From positions 217,748 through 281,747 of the forward strand of contig NZ_KE383918.1 of the NCBI RefSeq assembly GCF_000422785.1: a DNA stretch of 64,000 nucleotides. The letters run 5' to 3'. Under the pieces are notes generated by a model. It worked only from the letters and a program-made list of their open reading frames with translations, made no database searches and was not told the DNA's origin. This document shows positions 1 to 8,959 of the stretch, piece after piece (the first letter of the stretch is position 1; each line of letters starts with the position of its first letter). This stretch comes from Pseudovibrio exalbescens DSM 16456 (GTDB taxonomy: Bacteria; Pseudomonadota; Alphaproteobacteria; Rhizobiales; Stappiaceae). The position numbers and the translations under genes were made by a program.

Positions 1-2
1 AC

Positions 3-899
3 GAACGTGCAGCCGATCTCATGCGCGATGCCGAAATCGCCTTGAACCACGCCAAGCGACTGGGCGGGGACCGGGTGGAAGTGTTCCGTCCCACACTGCG
101 GCCAATCGCTCAAAACACCCTGGCACTCGACAACGACCTGCGCACGGCCCTCCAAAAAGACCAGATCAAGGTATTTTTCCAGCCGATCATTCGGCTCTCG
201 GACAAATCCATCGCCGGTTTTGAGGCCTTGGCCCGTTGGGAGCATCCCTCAAAGGGGTTGATCTCTCCGGCAGACTTCATTCCGATTGCGGAGGAAACCG
301 GCCTCATCAACGAGCTTGGTCTCACCATTCTGGATCGGGCTGCCGTTCAGTTGGCGCAATGGCAACGCCAGTTCAAGCATTCCGTACCGCTGTTCGTGTC
401 GGTGAACATTTCTTCACGCCAACTGCTCAAGCATGACTTGATCAATGATGTGAAAGCGGTTCTTTCACGCACAGCGTTGACGCCGGGGTCCTTGAAACTG
501 GAATTGACTGAATCCCTCGTCATGCAGAATCCGGAGTTCTCCGTTCGTGTGCTGGAACGCCTGCGCGGATTGGGGGCAGGCTTGTCACTGGATGATTTTG
601 GCACCGGCTACTCGTCGCTGAGTTACCTGCAACGCTTCCAGTTTGACACGATCAAGATTGACCAGTCATTTGTCCAACCCAACGGCAACAGCGCCCGTCC
701 TGTTATCCTGCGCTCAATCATCGCTCTCGGACATGACCTGGGCATGGAAGTTGTCGCAGAAGGGGCGGAAACCGAGTCCGACTCGCTCGAGCTCTATCAG
801 ATGGGCTGCGAGTACGCACAGGGCTACCTCTACGGCCAGCCCATGACGGCTGCTGATGCCGGCAAGCTGCTCACGGAGCAGCATCGCCATACAGCATGA
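3..899 (+). CDS. GGDEF/EAL protein, C-terminal part (c-di-GMP phosphodiesterase)
   Basis: The gene is cut by the left edge of the window; the frame is open from base 3. The first ~25 codons look like the end of a GGDEF domain (a run resembling ADLMRDAEIALNHAK, then GGDRVEVF). A complete EAL domain follows. All residues expected of an active cyclic-di-GMP phosphodiesterase are visible: EALARWEHP, the SVNIS asparagine, LELTES, the DDFGTGYSSL aspartates, the IKIDQSF lysine and VAEGAET. The EAL half is therefore probably catalytic and hydrolyses c-di-GMP to pGpG; nothing can be said about the GGDEF half. The protein ends ~15 residues after the last EAL motif (YAQGYLYGQP). No partner gene lies downstream, because the next gene is convergent. 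The N-terminal sensory part lies outside the window. Confidence 0.93.
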   Translation, partial: ERAADLMRDAEIALNHAKRLGGDRVEVFRPTLRPIAQNTLALDNDLRTALQKDQIKVFFQPIIRLSDKSIAGFEALARWEHPSKGLISPADFIPIAEETGLINELGLTILDRAAVQLAQWQRQFKHSVPLFVSVNISSRQLLKHDLINDVKAVLSRTALTPGSLKLELTESLVMQNPEFSVRVLERLRGLGAGLSLDDFGTGYSSLSYLQRFQFDTIKIDQSFVQPNGNSARPVILRSIIALGHDLGMEVVAEGAETESDSLELYQMGCEYAQGYLYGQPMTAADAGKLLTEQHRHTA

Positions 900-1039
900 G
901 GTGAATCGGTATCCTGAGGTGTGGATGGCTTGAGGGCTGAAACGGCCCTCACCAACCGGACGAGACGATGTCTGGAAACACTCTGGATTAGCGGGATCGA
1001 GCCGTTCTGCTCAAAGCATCAGTGGATGCCGATGCGAGA

Positions 1040-1972
1040 TCACATAGCCGTAATTACTGGCACTGTTGTGCGACCAATGGAAATCTCCAGAGGGGTACCG
1101 CCATATGGCTCGCCGTCGATCTGGACAGCGGCGGGGCGGTAGGATTCGATGTATGCCTGCTTGGTCTTGATGATCTGAACGTCCTTGGCCTTGTGCAATG
1201 TACCCATCCACAAACGCAGCCCATAACGGATCAAAGCGAGGGGGTTGTCCTTGGCCAGCAGAACAAGCGTCAGTCCGTCCTCAAGAACAGAGCCTTCGGT
1301 AAACAAGCCGTAGCGGCCGCCATAATGCTTGCCATTGGCCGCGATGACCATTCTGCATTCGGTTGTGGTTGTATCGGCCTTGACGCGAAAGATGCAGCGC
1401 CGCCGCGTCCACGCCAACCGAAACGCGGTGTGAATGTACGCAATCTTGCCCAGTTTGCGTTTCAGTCTCAGCGGGAGCAGGTGTACGACTTCCGCATCAA
1501 AACCAGTGGACGCCATGATGTAAAAGGGCCGCCCGTTTGCAAGGCCATGATGAAGCGCCCGCGGCTTGCCGGTTGCAAGAAGGTTCGCAAGGGCTTGGGG
1601 ATCGCGTGGGATGTCGAGTTCGCTGGCCAGAACATTGGCAGTGCCGAATGGGATGATTGCCAGTGCGGGTTTGAAAGCTCGTTCCTGCAAGGCCTGTGCA
1701 GCTTCGTTGATGGAGCCGTCTCCCCCGGCCACTGCCACGATGTCCACATCAAGGTCAGGGTGCGCGCAAGTCTCCGCAATCTCTCCCACATGCTTGGTCA
1801 GACGCAATTCGACCGAGCTGCCCACAGTTTCCAACCGAGTGACAATCTCCGACAGTGTTTCCTCACGAAAGTGGCTGGCGGTGGGATTGGCAATAATCAG
1901 AATGCGGCGGGTAAACTGAGAAGGGGCGTCGGTCCTTTCTTGCGCTTCAGGCGTGGGAAGCGGACCTGTCAT
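1040..1972 (-). CDS. Diacylglycerol/lipid kinase family protein
   Basis: About 310 residues of the DAGK catalytic (LCB5/YegS-like) family, which phosphorylates lipid hydroxyls such as diacylglycerol or sphingoid bases with ATP. The glycine-rich GGDGSINEA motif sits near residues 83-91, followed by PFGTANVLA, the nucleotide-binding signatures of this fold. The C-terminal half is a beta-rich domain with QIDGEPYGGTPLEI, typical of the family. I start at the ATG at 1972, which overlaps the rnhA stop by one base (TGATG); a GTG one codon upstream is also possible. It is the last gene of ispH-thrB-rnhA-this gene and is probably translated by coupling. The true lipid substrate cannot be read from the sequence. 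Confidence 0.88.
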   Translation of the reverse strand: MTGPLPTPEAQERTDAPSQFTRRILIIANPTASHFREETLSEIVTRLETVGSSVELRLTKHVGEIAETCAHPDLDVDIVAVAGGDGSINEAAQALQERAFKPALAIIPFGTANVLASELDIPRDPQALANLLATGKPRALHHGLANGRPFYIMASTGFDAEVVHLLPLRLKRKLGKIAYIHTAFRLAWTRRRCIFRVKADTTTTECRMVIAANGKHYGGRYGLFTEGSVLEDGLTLVLLAKDNPLALIRYGLRLWMGTLHKAKDVQIIKTKQAYIESYRPAAVQIDGEPYGGTPLEISIGRTTVPVITAM

Positions 1973-2448
1973 CACTCGTGATCCTTGGATGTTGTCGATT
2001 TTTTGCCTTGATAAGGCTTCATGCCTTCGCGTGCAAGGGCATCAGCCCTCTCATTTTCCTCGTGGCCGGCGTGCCCCTTGATCCAGTGCCAGGTCACGTC
2101 ATGCATTTTGGTGGCAGCATCCAGCGCCTGCCACAGATCCGAGTTCTTGACGGGGGAGTTTGAAGCGGTACGCCAACCCTTGCGCTTCCAGTTGTGCATC
2201 CACTGCGTAATGCCATTCTTTACATAGGAGCTGTCGGTATAGACATCAATGGCAACCGGTCGCTTAAGCGCATTGAGTGCGTTGATGGCTGCCTGCAATT
2301 CCATGCGGTTGTTGGTGGTGCCGGGCTCGCCGCCACACAGTTCTTTTTCATGTTCACCAAAGCGCAACAACACGCCCCATCCTCCGGGGCCGGGATTGCC
2401 CGAGCAGGCGCCATCGGTCCACGCCTGAACGCGTGTTTCCCCGCTCAT
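1972..2448 (-). CDS. rnhA: Ribonuclease HI
   Basis: 158 residues, the usual length for bacterial RNase HI, which cuts the RNA strand of RNA-DNA hybrids. The four acidic active-site residues are in place: [16 protein letters not shown] near residue 10, the glutamate in [10 protein letters not shown], the aspartate in [11 protein letters not shown], and [14 protein letters not shown] near the C-terminus. The frame is open further upstream, but the ATG at 2448 overlaps the thrB stop as ATGA and matches the family N-terminus, so I take that start. The ispH-thrB-rnhA order is common in Alphaproteobacteria. Confidence 0.96.
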   Translation of the reverse strand: MSGETRVQAWTDGACSGNPGPGGWGVLLRFGEHEKELCGGEPGTTNNRMELQAAINALNALKRPVAIDVYTDSSYVKNGITQWMHNWKRKGWRTASNSPVKNSDLWQALDAATKMHDVTWHWIKGHAGHEENERADALAREGMKPYQGKKSTTSKDHE

Positions 2449-3410
2449 AGGTCCAACCCGTAGGTTTCGGCGGACGTCACATCCCGATGAAAGCGCAGCT
2501 TGCGCAGGTATTCCATTGGGTCCTTGGGCACCACCAGCGCGCCTTCCGGGACGCTCAACCAATCATAAAGCCGGGTTAGCAGAAAGCGCAGCGCCGCACC
2601 GCGACACAACAGGGGCAGGCAGTCGAACTCTGCAGATGTGAAGGGGCGAATGCGGCGATAGCCATCAAGCATGGCCCGCGCCTTCGTGACGTTGAACGCG
2701 CCATCAGGTTCAAAACACCAGGCATTCAGGCAGATTGCTACATCATAAGCAAACGCGTCCGTGCAGGCGAAATAGAAGTCGATCAAGCCGGACAGCTTCT
2801 GACCGAGAAAAAACACGTTGTCGGGAAACAGATCGGCGTGGATCACGCCTGTTGGCAGGTTTGCAGGCCACTTGGCTGTTAGGTCGTCAAGCTCCAGCGT
2901 GAGTTCTTCTGCCAGGCCCGCCATAACCTCATGGGCGCGGTCACGCGTTGCGTCCAGAAGAGGCTGCCACCCATCGACGGAAAGGGCATTAGGCCGCACC
3001 ATGTCAAAATCGCTGCCCGCAACATGCATTTCCGCCATGCCTCGGCCCAGTTCCGCGCAATGCTCAATGCGCGGTCGGCGCACCCACATGCCTTCAAGAA
3101 AGGTCACCATGGCCGCGGGGCGTCCCGCCAACTCGCCCAGCATTTCGCCGTTTCCGCGGTCGAGGGGCGTCGGGCAGTTCAACCCCTTTTGGGAGAGATG
3201 CTGCATCAGGTTCAGAAAAAAGGGCAGGTCATCCCGGTTCACGCGTTTTTCGTAGAGCGTGAGAATGAAGTTTCCGCCTGTCGTGTGCACGAGAAAGTTG
3301 GAATTTTCGACGCCTTCGGCAATGCCTTTATAGGAGAGCAATTCTCCGACATTGTAAGGCGAAATAAATTCCGCCAGCTCCTCATCGGAAACTTCGGTAT
3401 AAACGGCCAT
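2445..3410 (-). CDS. thrB: Homoserine kinase (APH-fold type)
   Basis: 321 residues. It phosphorylates L-homoserine to O-phosphohomoserine in threonine synthesis. This is the aminoglycoside-phosphotransferase-fold ThrB found in many Alpha- and Gammaproteobacteria, not the GHMP-kinase form. Key features are the Brenner-type catalytic motif HADLFPDN at residues 191-198, followed by [17 protein letters not shown] with the metal-binding aspartate, and the N-terminal [19 protein letters not shown] nucleotide-site region. The ATG lies 3 bases after the ispH stop, and the stop overlaps the rnhA start by ATGA, so translation is tightly coupled. Confidence 0.95.
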   Translation of the reverse strand: MAVYTEVSDEELAEFISPYNVGELLSYKGIAEGVENSNFLVHTTGGNFILTLYEKRVNRDDLPFFLNLMQHLSQKGLNCPTPLDRGNGEMLGELAGRPAAMVTFLEGMWVRRPRIEHCAELGRGMAEMHVAGSDFDMVRPNALSVDGWQPLLDATRDRAHEVMAGLAEELTLELDDLTAKWPANLPTGVIHADLFPDNVFFLGQKLSGLIDFYFACTDAFAYDVAICLNAWCFEPDGAFNVTKARAMLDGYRRIRPFTSAEFDCLPLLCRGAALRFLLTRLYDWLSVPEGALVVPKDPMEYLRKLRFHRDVTSAETYGLDL

Positions 3411-3413
3411 CAG

Positions 3414-4442
3414 TTACTCTGCAGCAGCGCCCATGTCGCGCAATTCGCGGGGCAGGTTAAAAGCAATGTCTTCGCGCGCTGTTGTAACCGTTTCCACCGT
3501 AACTTCAAAATGCTGGCGGAAGGCATCAACAATTTCCTCAACGAGCACTTCTGGGGCCGATGCGCCCGCCGAGATGCCGAGGGTTTGAATCCCGTCAAAA
3601 TCCGCCCAATCAATTTCGTGCGCCCGTTGTAGCAAGACCGCCTTCTTGCAGCCCGAGCGTTCCGCAACCTCTCGAAGGCGTTGGGAGTTGGACGAGTTGG
3701 GCGCTCCGACCACAATCACCGCATCGCTGTGCGGCGCCACGTCCTTGACCGCTTCCTGACGGTTAGTCGTTGCGTAGCAGATGTCATCCTTGTGTGGCTC
3801 GGCGATATCAGGGAACCGCTCCTTGAGAATGCGCACGATCTCTGTCGTGTCGTCAACAGATAGCGTTGTTTGCGATATCCAGGCCAACTGCTTGTCCGTT
3901 TTGGGTTCGTAGGCGCGGGCATCTTCTGCTGTTTCAATCAACGTTACGGCCCCTGCGGGCAACTGACCCATGGTGCCGATCACCTCAGGGTGACCCGCAT
4001 GGCCTATGAGCAGGATCTCACGCTCGCGCTTGTTATGGATCATGGCTTCCTTGTGTACCTTGGAAACCAGAGGGCAGGTCGCATCCAGATAAAACAGGTT
4101 CTGCTGTTCGGCCGCTTCCGGAACGGACTTTGGTACGCCGTGGGCCGAAAAGATCACGGGGCGGTCCTTGACCGGGATCTCGTCCAGCTCCTCTACGAAG
4201 ATTGCCCCCTTGTTGCGCAAGGATTCCACAACAAACTTGTTATGTACAATCTCGTGGCGGACGTAGACCGGCGCGCCGTACTTGCGCAGAGCCAGCTCAA
4301 CAATCTGGATAGCCCGGTCCACACCGGCACAAAAACCACGTGGAGCGCACAAAAGGATCTTCAAAGAAGGTTTGGTTGCTGCGTTGCCGTGCATGAGCCC
4401 GCCCTGATCATCAGAAATGAAGTGTTTTGACGAATATGTCAT
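3414..4442 (-). CDS. ispH: 4-hydroxy-3-methylbut-2-enyl diphosphate reductase
   Basis: Last enzyme of the MEP isoprenoid pathway; it reduces HMBPP to IPP and DMAPP with a [4Fe-4S] cluster. The three cluster cysteines are visible in [26 protein letters not shown] and [11 protein letters not shown], along with the active-site region ISAGASAPE. The longest frame gives 342 residues. An internal ATG at 4394 would give about 326, closer to the usual IspH length, and homology starts only after that point ([10 protein letters not shown]). Neither start has a strong Shine-Dalgarno, so the start is unsettled. It is the first gene of the minus-strand operon with thrB, rnhA and the lipid-kinase-like gene, divergent from a lipoprotein gene. 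Confidence 0.95.
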   Translation of the reverse strand: MTYSSKHFISDDQGGLMHGNAATKPSLKILLCAPRGFCAGVDRAIQIVELALRKYGAPVYVRHEIVHNKFVVESLRNKGAIFVEELDEIPVKDRPVIFSAHGVPKSVPEAAEQQNLFYLDATCPLVSKVHKEAMIHNKREREILLIGHAGHPEVIGTMGQLPAGAVTLIETAEDARAYEPKTDKQLAWISQTTLSVDDTTEIVRILKERFPDIAEPHKDDICYATTNRQEAVKDVAPHSDAVIVVGAPNSSNSQRLREVAERSGCKKAVLLQRAHEIDWADFDGIQTLGISAGASAPEVLVEEIVDAFRQHFEVTVETVTTAREDIAFNLPRELRDMGAAAE

Positions 4443-4628
4443 TCACGCCCGCCAGTGCAAGGGGAAACCGGTCCCATCGGCACACAGGATGCCCCTTGCG
4501 CCTTGAAAATCGTCGGGTTCTGAGCGGCAAAGCGTGCATCCCCCGTGCAAACCGCGATACACCCTGCTATAGAAACGGTTGTTTTCGGACACGTATTTGG
4601 GATTCGCATGGTGGAAAGGGCGTTTACC

Positions 4629-5198
4629 GTGGATTTTTTGAGCACTGTGAAAACCGTTTCTTTGGTCGCTGTATTGGGGCTCGGACTGACGGCCTGCGGC
4701 ATGATGGGCGGCGGCGACGAGTTGGAAACGACGGCCCAAGCCCCCACGCAGAAAAATGAAAACGTTCCCGACGTGGATTTTTCCGTGTTCAACGTTTCAA
4801 GCTTTTGCCCAAGACTTGAGCCTCTGAATGGCACCACGATCATCCGGTCCTATCAACGCGGCAAGCAGGATGATCCCAAAGGTTTACGCTATCAGGCAAC
4901 CTTGGTGAAATGGGCACGCACCTGTTCCGATGCTCAAGCGCAGGCCTCCATGAAACTGGGTCTGGCTGGGCGCGTGACGCCGGGACCGGCTTGGAAGGGT
5001 GGGGAAGTGATCTTGCCGATCCGGGTCGCGATCGTCACAACCGATGAGGACGAAAAAACCGTTTATTCCAACCTGTTCAAGGTGCCTGTAACTTTGGGGG
5101 AAGGCTCACCCAGTGAAGGTTGGGCTTTGGTCGAAGAAGGCATAACCTTACCCGACGAACCCGGTTACAAAGTGATTTTTGGATTCGACGAGCGTTAA
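4629..5198 (+). CDS. Predicted lipoprotein of unknown function
   Basis: About 189 residues. The N-terminus has a short hydrophobic stretch ending in the lipobox LTAC near residue 20-23, so it is probably lipid-anchored and exported. A Gly/Met-rich linker and a beta-rich globular domain follow, with no motif I can name. I choose the GTG at 4629 because GGAAAGGG sits 8 bases upstream; an in-frame ATG at 4608 and a GTG at 4647 are alternatives, and the last gives the most compact signal peptide. The gene is divergent from ispH and ends ~130 bases before the glycine riboswitch, with no apparent link to either. Two cysteines besides the lipid cysteine could form a disulfide. Confidence 0.72.
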   Translation: MDFLSTVKTVSLVAVLGLGLTACGMMGGGDELETTAQAPTQKNENVPDVDFSVFNVSSFCPRLEPLNGTTIIRSYQRGKQDDPKGLRYQATLVKWARTCSDAQAQASMKLGLAGRVTPGPAWKGGEVILPIRVAIVTTDEDEKTVYSNLFKVPVTLGEGSPSEGWALVEEGITLPDEPGYKVIFGFDER

Positions 5199-5332
5199 AA
5201 AACACGTTACAGAGATATCAGGATTCCGGTGAACTACTTAAGGCGAGCCGGGATTCTGAGCACTGGTCGTGACGTGTGCTGCGCGTCATCAAGGGCTCGG
5301 CCCGAACAGGTTTTGGGTACACCACCAGTCTA

Positions 5333-5550
5333 AGCGGGAGAGATCGCCACCCGGGCGTCCGGGGCTCAGGCGACGCCGAAGGAGCAACCGCCCCGGAAAC
5401 TCTCAGGCTGAAGGACCGCTTGGTAAGCAGCACTCTGGAAAGCAGGCACACTGAGTTGAATCAGGGGGTGCCTCACCGAAGGAGTAATCGGGTTCATCAT
5501 CGATGATTGACCCGGGAAATCTCTCAGGTTGTCGGGACAGAGGGGGCACA
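5333..5550 (+). promoter_or_regulatory. Tandem glycine riboswitch
   Basis: Two glycine aptamers in series. Aptamer 1 (about 5335-5440) contains GGAGAG, GCCGAAGGAGCAA, GGAAACTCTCAGGC and AAGGACCG. Aptamer 2 (about 5445-5550) contains CACCGAAGGAGTAA, GGGAAATCTCTCAGG and CGGGACAGAGGGGGC. These conserved cores are specific to the gcvT-type riboswitch. It sits ~55 bases upstream of gcvT, heading the glycine cleavage genes, and would be expected to switch the operon on when glycine is abundant. I see no clear intrinsic terminator between the second aptamer and gcvT, so control may be at translation. Confidence 0.95.
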
Positions 5551-5609
5551 TGCGAACTTTTCAACAGAAAGGTTTGCCAGTGTGTGCGCTCTGACAACCG
5601 AGGATGACC

Positions 5610-6755
5610 ATGGGTGATCAAACAACAGACCTTCTGAAAACGCCGCTCTACGATCTGCACGAGGAACTCGGGGCCAAGATCGTTCCCTTCGCTGGCTATG
5701 CCATGCCAGTGCAGTACCCTCTGGGCATCATGAAGGAACACTTGCACACACGTGCGGCAGCCGGGCTGTTCGATGTCTCCCACATGGGCCAGGCTGTTCT
5801 CAAAGGGCCCGATCACGAAACCACCTCAGCCTTTCTGGAGACCCTCGTCCCCTCCAACATGAAAGAGCTGAAGCCGGGCAAGCAGCGCTACACAGTCCTG
5901 CTGAACCGCGATGGCGGCATTCTCGATGACTTGATGGTCGCCCGTCCGGCGGAAGCGGACCGTGAAGGGGACTTGATGCTGGTGGTCAATGCCGCTCGCA
6001 AGGCAGTAGACTACGAGTATATCCGCTCCCATCTGCCGGACGGCATCACGCTGGAGACCTTTGAAGACCGCGCGCTTCTGGCCTTGCAGGGGCCCAAGGC
6101 AGCCGAGGTCATGGCGCGTTTTGCACCAGACGCTGCCGATCTGGCCTTCATGTCGGTTGCAACTCTTTTGTTCAAGGACACGGAAGTTCACGTCTCTCGG
6201 TCCGGCTACACGGGTGAAGATGGATACGAGATCTCGGCACCGGCTGACAAGGCTGAGCTGATTGCACGCACGCTGCTTGCCGAAGAAGAGGTCGAAGCCA
6301 TTGGGCTTGGAGCGCGCGACAGTCTGCGCCTCGAAGCGGGATTGTGCCTGTACGGGCATGACATTGATGAAACGACGTCGCCGGTAGAAGCCGATATTAC
6401 GTTCTGCATGCAAAAGCGGCGCAAGGAAGCCGGGGACTTCCCGGGTGGCCAACGCATTTTGAAGGAACTGGCGGAAGGTCCGGCCCGCAAGCGGGTGGCG
6501 TTGAAGATTGAAGGGCGCGCGCCTGCTCGGGAAGGCGCACAGATCAGGATTCCGGGTGGGGACGAGACCTTGGGTGAGGTCACATCCGGTGGGTTTGCCC
6601 CGACACTGGGCGCGCCAATTGCCATGGGATATGTCCCCGCACAATTCAGCGAGGTTGGCACCTCATTGGCGTTGGTTGTCCGTGGCAAGGAAATACCGGC
6701 CACAGTGACAGCCGCACCGTTTGTGCCGCAGCGCTACTACAGAAAACCGAAATAA
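5610..6755 (+). CDS. gcvT: Aminomethyltransferase (glycine cleavage T protein)
   Basis: About 381 residues. It transfers the methylene group from the aminomethyl-lipoyl arm of GcvH to tetrahydrofolate and releases ammonia. Family features: LYDLHEELGAKIVPFAGYAMPVQYP at the N-terminus, GLFDVSHMGQ, the folate-site region LMLVVNAARK, LALQGPKA, SRSGYTGEDGYEI, the C-terminal GCVT_C barrel with GEVTSGGFAPTLGAPIAMGYV. I choose the ATG at 5610 because GAGG lies six bases upstream; an ATG at 5604 is too close to that site. It is the first gene behind the glycine riboswitch. Confidence 0.96.
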   Translation: MGDQTTDLLKTPLYDLHEELGAKIVPFAGYAMPVQYPLGIMKEHLHTRAAAGLFDVSHMGQAVLKGPDHETTSAFLETLVPSNMKELKPGKQRYTVLLNRDGGILDDLMVARPAEADREGDLMLVVNAARKAVDYEYIRSHLPDGITLETFEDRALLALQGPKAAEVMARFAPDAADLAFMSVATLLFKDTEVHVSRSGYTGEDGYEISAPADKAELIARTLLAEEEVEAIGLGARDSLRLEAGLCLYGHDIDETTSPVEADITFCMQKRRKEAGDFPGGQRILKELAEGPARKRVALKIEGRAPAREGAQIRIPGGDETLGEVTSGGFAPTLGAPIAMGYVPAQFSEVGTSLALVVRGKEIPATVTAAPFVPQRYYRKPK

Positions 6756-6820
6756 CGCCGGGCCCGACAAAACGGCACGGCACTCGATTGATGTGATCCA
6801 GACTAGAGGAATGAACTAAG

Positions 6821-7192
6821 ATGAGCACCTATTTTTCTGAGGACCATGAATGGCTCAAGGTTGATGGCGATGTCGCAACCATAGGCATCACAAACTACGC
6901 GCAGGCGCAGCTGGGCGATGTTGTGTTTGTCGAGCTTCCTGAAAACGGCAAGACCTTGTCCAAAGGCGACGAAGCGGCGGTTGTAGAATCCGTGAAGGCT
7001 GCCAGTGAGGTGTATGTACCCGTTGACGGTGAAGTGGTCGAAGGCAACGAGGCCCTCGTGGAAGAGCCGGCCAAGGTCAACGAAGACCCGGAAAACAGCG
7101 CCTGGTTCTTCAAGTTGAAGCTTTCCGACAAGAGCCAGTTGGATGGCTTGATGGATGAGGCCGCCTACAAGGCGTACGTGGACACCCTATAA
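6821..7192 (+). CDS. gcvH: Glycine cleavage system H protein
   Basis: 123 residues, the normal size. It carries the lipoyl arm that shuttles the aminomethyl group between P, T and L proteins. The lipoylated lysine is K59 in [10 protein letters not shown]. The N-terminus [20 protein letters not shown] and the C-terminal [11 protein letters not shown] match the family. It lies 65 bases after gcvT. A short hairpin-forming GC-rich stretch (about 7209-7246, two complementary GCCGGC blocks) separates it from gcvPA and may affect relative expression or mRNA stability. Confidence 0.96.
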   Translation: MSTYFSEDHEWLKVDGDVATIGITNYAQAQLGDVVFVELPENGKTLSKGDEAAVVESVKAASEVYVPVDGEVVEGNEALVEEPAKVNEDPENSAWFFKLKLSDKSQLDGLMDEAAYKAYVDTL

Positions 7193-7271
7193 TTCGGTTG
7201 TGAGTGAAGCGGCTGCCGGCTGAAGGGCCGGCTCACCGGCACATCACCAGTTACCTTGGAAGAGAGGGTCT

Positions 7272-8621
7272 ATGCGGTATCTCCCGCTTTCGGATAATGA
7301 TCGTGCAGATATGCTGGCGCAGATTGGCGTCGGATCCATTGATGAACTGTTTGCGGACATTCCAGAAGCCGCCCGGCTTGAAGAATTGGAAAGCTTGCCG
7401 CGTCGCAAAAGCGAACTGTCGGTTGAACGGCACCTGAACGCTCTGGCAGCCAAGAACATGACGGCGGGATCTGTGCCGTTTTTCGTCGGCGCAGGCGCTT
7501 ACAAGCATCATGTTCCGTCAACAGTGGACCATCTGATTCAGCGCTCCGAGTTTCTGACAAGTTACACGCCATATCAGCCTGAGATTACACAGGGAACGCT
7601 TCAGGCGTTGTTCGAGTTTCAGACGCAGGTCGCCGAGCTGACAGGCATGGATGTGGCCAACGCCTCCATGTATGACGGTTCAACGGCAACCGCCGAAGCT
7701 GTCTTGATGGCTCACCGGGTTACGAAGCGGAAAAAGGCCGTCTTGTCCGGTGGCCTGCATCCGCAGTACCGGGAAGTGGTTGAAAGCACCAGTCGCCAGT
7801 TGCCGGGCGGACAGGTTGTTTCCTTGCCGGCTGATCCCATGGGCACTGAGGACATTCTCGACCAGATTGATGATGAAACGTCCTGTGTGGTGGTGCAGTC
7901 GCCATCATTTTACGGTCAACTCATTGATCTCAAACCCATTGCGGAAAAGGCCCATGAGCACAAGGCGCTGCTGATTGCCGTTTTCACCGAGGTGGTCTCG
8001 CTCGGTCTCGTGGAAAGCCCTGGTGCACAGGGCGCTGATATCGTGGTGGGTGAAGGGCAGTCTCTGGGCAACCCACTCACATTTGGCGGGCCGTACGTTG
8101 GACTGTTCGCCACCCGACAGAAATATGTGCGCAACATGCCGGGTCGTGTTTGTGGGGAAACCGTTGATGCTGAAGGCAAACGCGGCTTCGTGCTGACACT
8201 CTCAACCCGCGAGCAGCACATCCGCCGAGACAAGGCCACCTCCAACATCTGCACGAACTCCGGTTTGTGTTGCTTGGCATTTTCCATTCACATGACCCTT
8301 TTGGGTAGCACTGGCCTGAAGCGGCTTGCCCGGATCAACCACGCCAACGCCATCAAATTGGCCGATGCGCTGGCGGCGATTGATGGCGTGGAAGTGCTCA
8401 ACAAGGCGTTCTTCAATGAGTTCACCATCAAGGTGAAGGCGAATGCCAACGATGTCGTCGAAGCGCTTGCAGTCAACGGGGTGCTGGGCGGTGTACCCGT
8501 CTCTCGCCTCGAACCGGACAATCCGGATCTTGACAGTCTCATCACGGTGGCCGCCACCGAGGTGAATACGGATGAAGACCGTGCAGCCTTTGTTGAGGCC
8601 CTAACGGAGGTTCTGGGATGA
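7272..8621 (+). CDS. gcvPA: Glycine dehydrogenase (decarboxylating) subunit 1
   Basis: 449 residues. It is the non-PLP-binding half of the two-subunit P protein, which decarboxylates glycine and loads the aminomethyl group on GcvH. The N-terminus [20 protein letters not shown] and motifs such as [45 protein letters not shown] and [14 protein letters not shown] are typical. The split P protein occurs in some Alphaproteobacteria, Gram-positives and archaea. It is not followed directly by gcvPB: its stop overlaps the start of a 113-aa gene (ATGA at 8618-8621). Confidence 0.95.
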   Translation: MRYLPLSDNDRADMLAQIGVGSIDELFADIPEAARLEELESLPRRKSELSVERHLNALAAKNMTAGSVPFFVGAGAYKHHVPSTVDHLIQRSEFLTSYTPYQPEITQGTLQALFEFQTQVAELTGMDVANASMYDGSTATAEAVLMAHRVTKRKKAVLSGGLHPQYREVVESTSRQLPGGQVVSLPADPMGTEDILDQIDDETSCVVVQSPSFYGQLIDLKPIAEKAHEHKALLIAVFTEVVSLGLVESPGAQGADIVVGEGQSLGNPLTFGGPYVGLFATRQKYVRNMPGRVCGETVDAEGKRGFVLTLSTREQHIRRDKATSNICTNSGLCCLAFSIHMTLLGSTGLKRLARINHANAIKLADALAAIDGVEVLNKAFFNEFTIKVKANANDVVEALAVNGVLGGVPVSRLEPDNPDLDSLITVAATEVNTDEDRAAFVEALTEVLG

Positions 8622-8959
8622 GTCATTTCTCGGAGATCTTGCGGCCGTTGGCCAATGATCTCGCCGTGAAACTCATCACTGGCAAGGATGCGCTACCAGT
8701 AAGGTTGGCCGAAGTGCTGCACGAGACGGTGTTTCATTCCAACTGGAATGAACTGGGTCCGGCTGGCTCCGATACGTATGAGCGGGTCGCCGAGCTGTTG
8801 GAGCTGGACTACGCCGATCGCTCTGTGGAACTGGCCGCGCGCATTGCACAACTGGACGAGATGAAACTGAACGCTCTTGTGGCTCTGACGGTCGATGCGT
8901 TGTTTGACGTTGTCGATGATTTCGCAAGACGCGACCAAGTGGGTGAGGAATTGCCATGA
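8618..8959 (+). CDS. Unknown 113-aa protein between the glycine decarboxylase subunits
   Basis: Acidic, predicted all-helical soluble protein without signal peptide, membrane segment or motif I recognise. It overlaps gcvPA by ATGA at its start and gcvPB by ATGA at its end. A strong GGAGG lies 8 bases before its ATG, so it is almost certainly translated, in fixed ratio with both P-protein subunits. Codon use is like its neighbours. Sequence landmarks: [18 protein letters not shown] in the middle and [18 protein letters not shown] near the end. Its position suggests a role with the P protein (assembly, stabilisation, PLP loading or regulation), but that is inference from context only. It could instead be an unrelated passenger gene. 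Confidence 0.88.
   Translation: MSHFSEILRPLANDLAVKLITGKDALPVRLAEVLHETVFHSNWNELGPAGSDTYERVAELLELDYADRSVELAARIAQLDEMKLNALVALTVDALFDVVDDFARRDQVGEELP

Noticed and set aside
1022-1981. 319-codon plus-strand frame opposite the lipid-kinase-like gene
   Set aside because: Shadow of a gene with clear kinase motifs.
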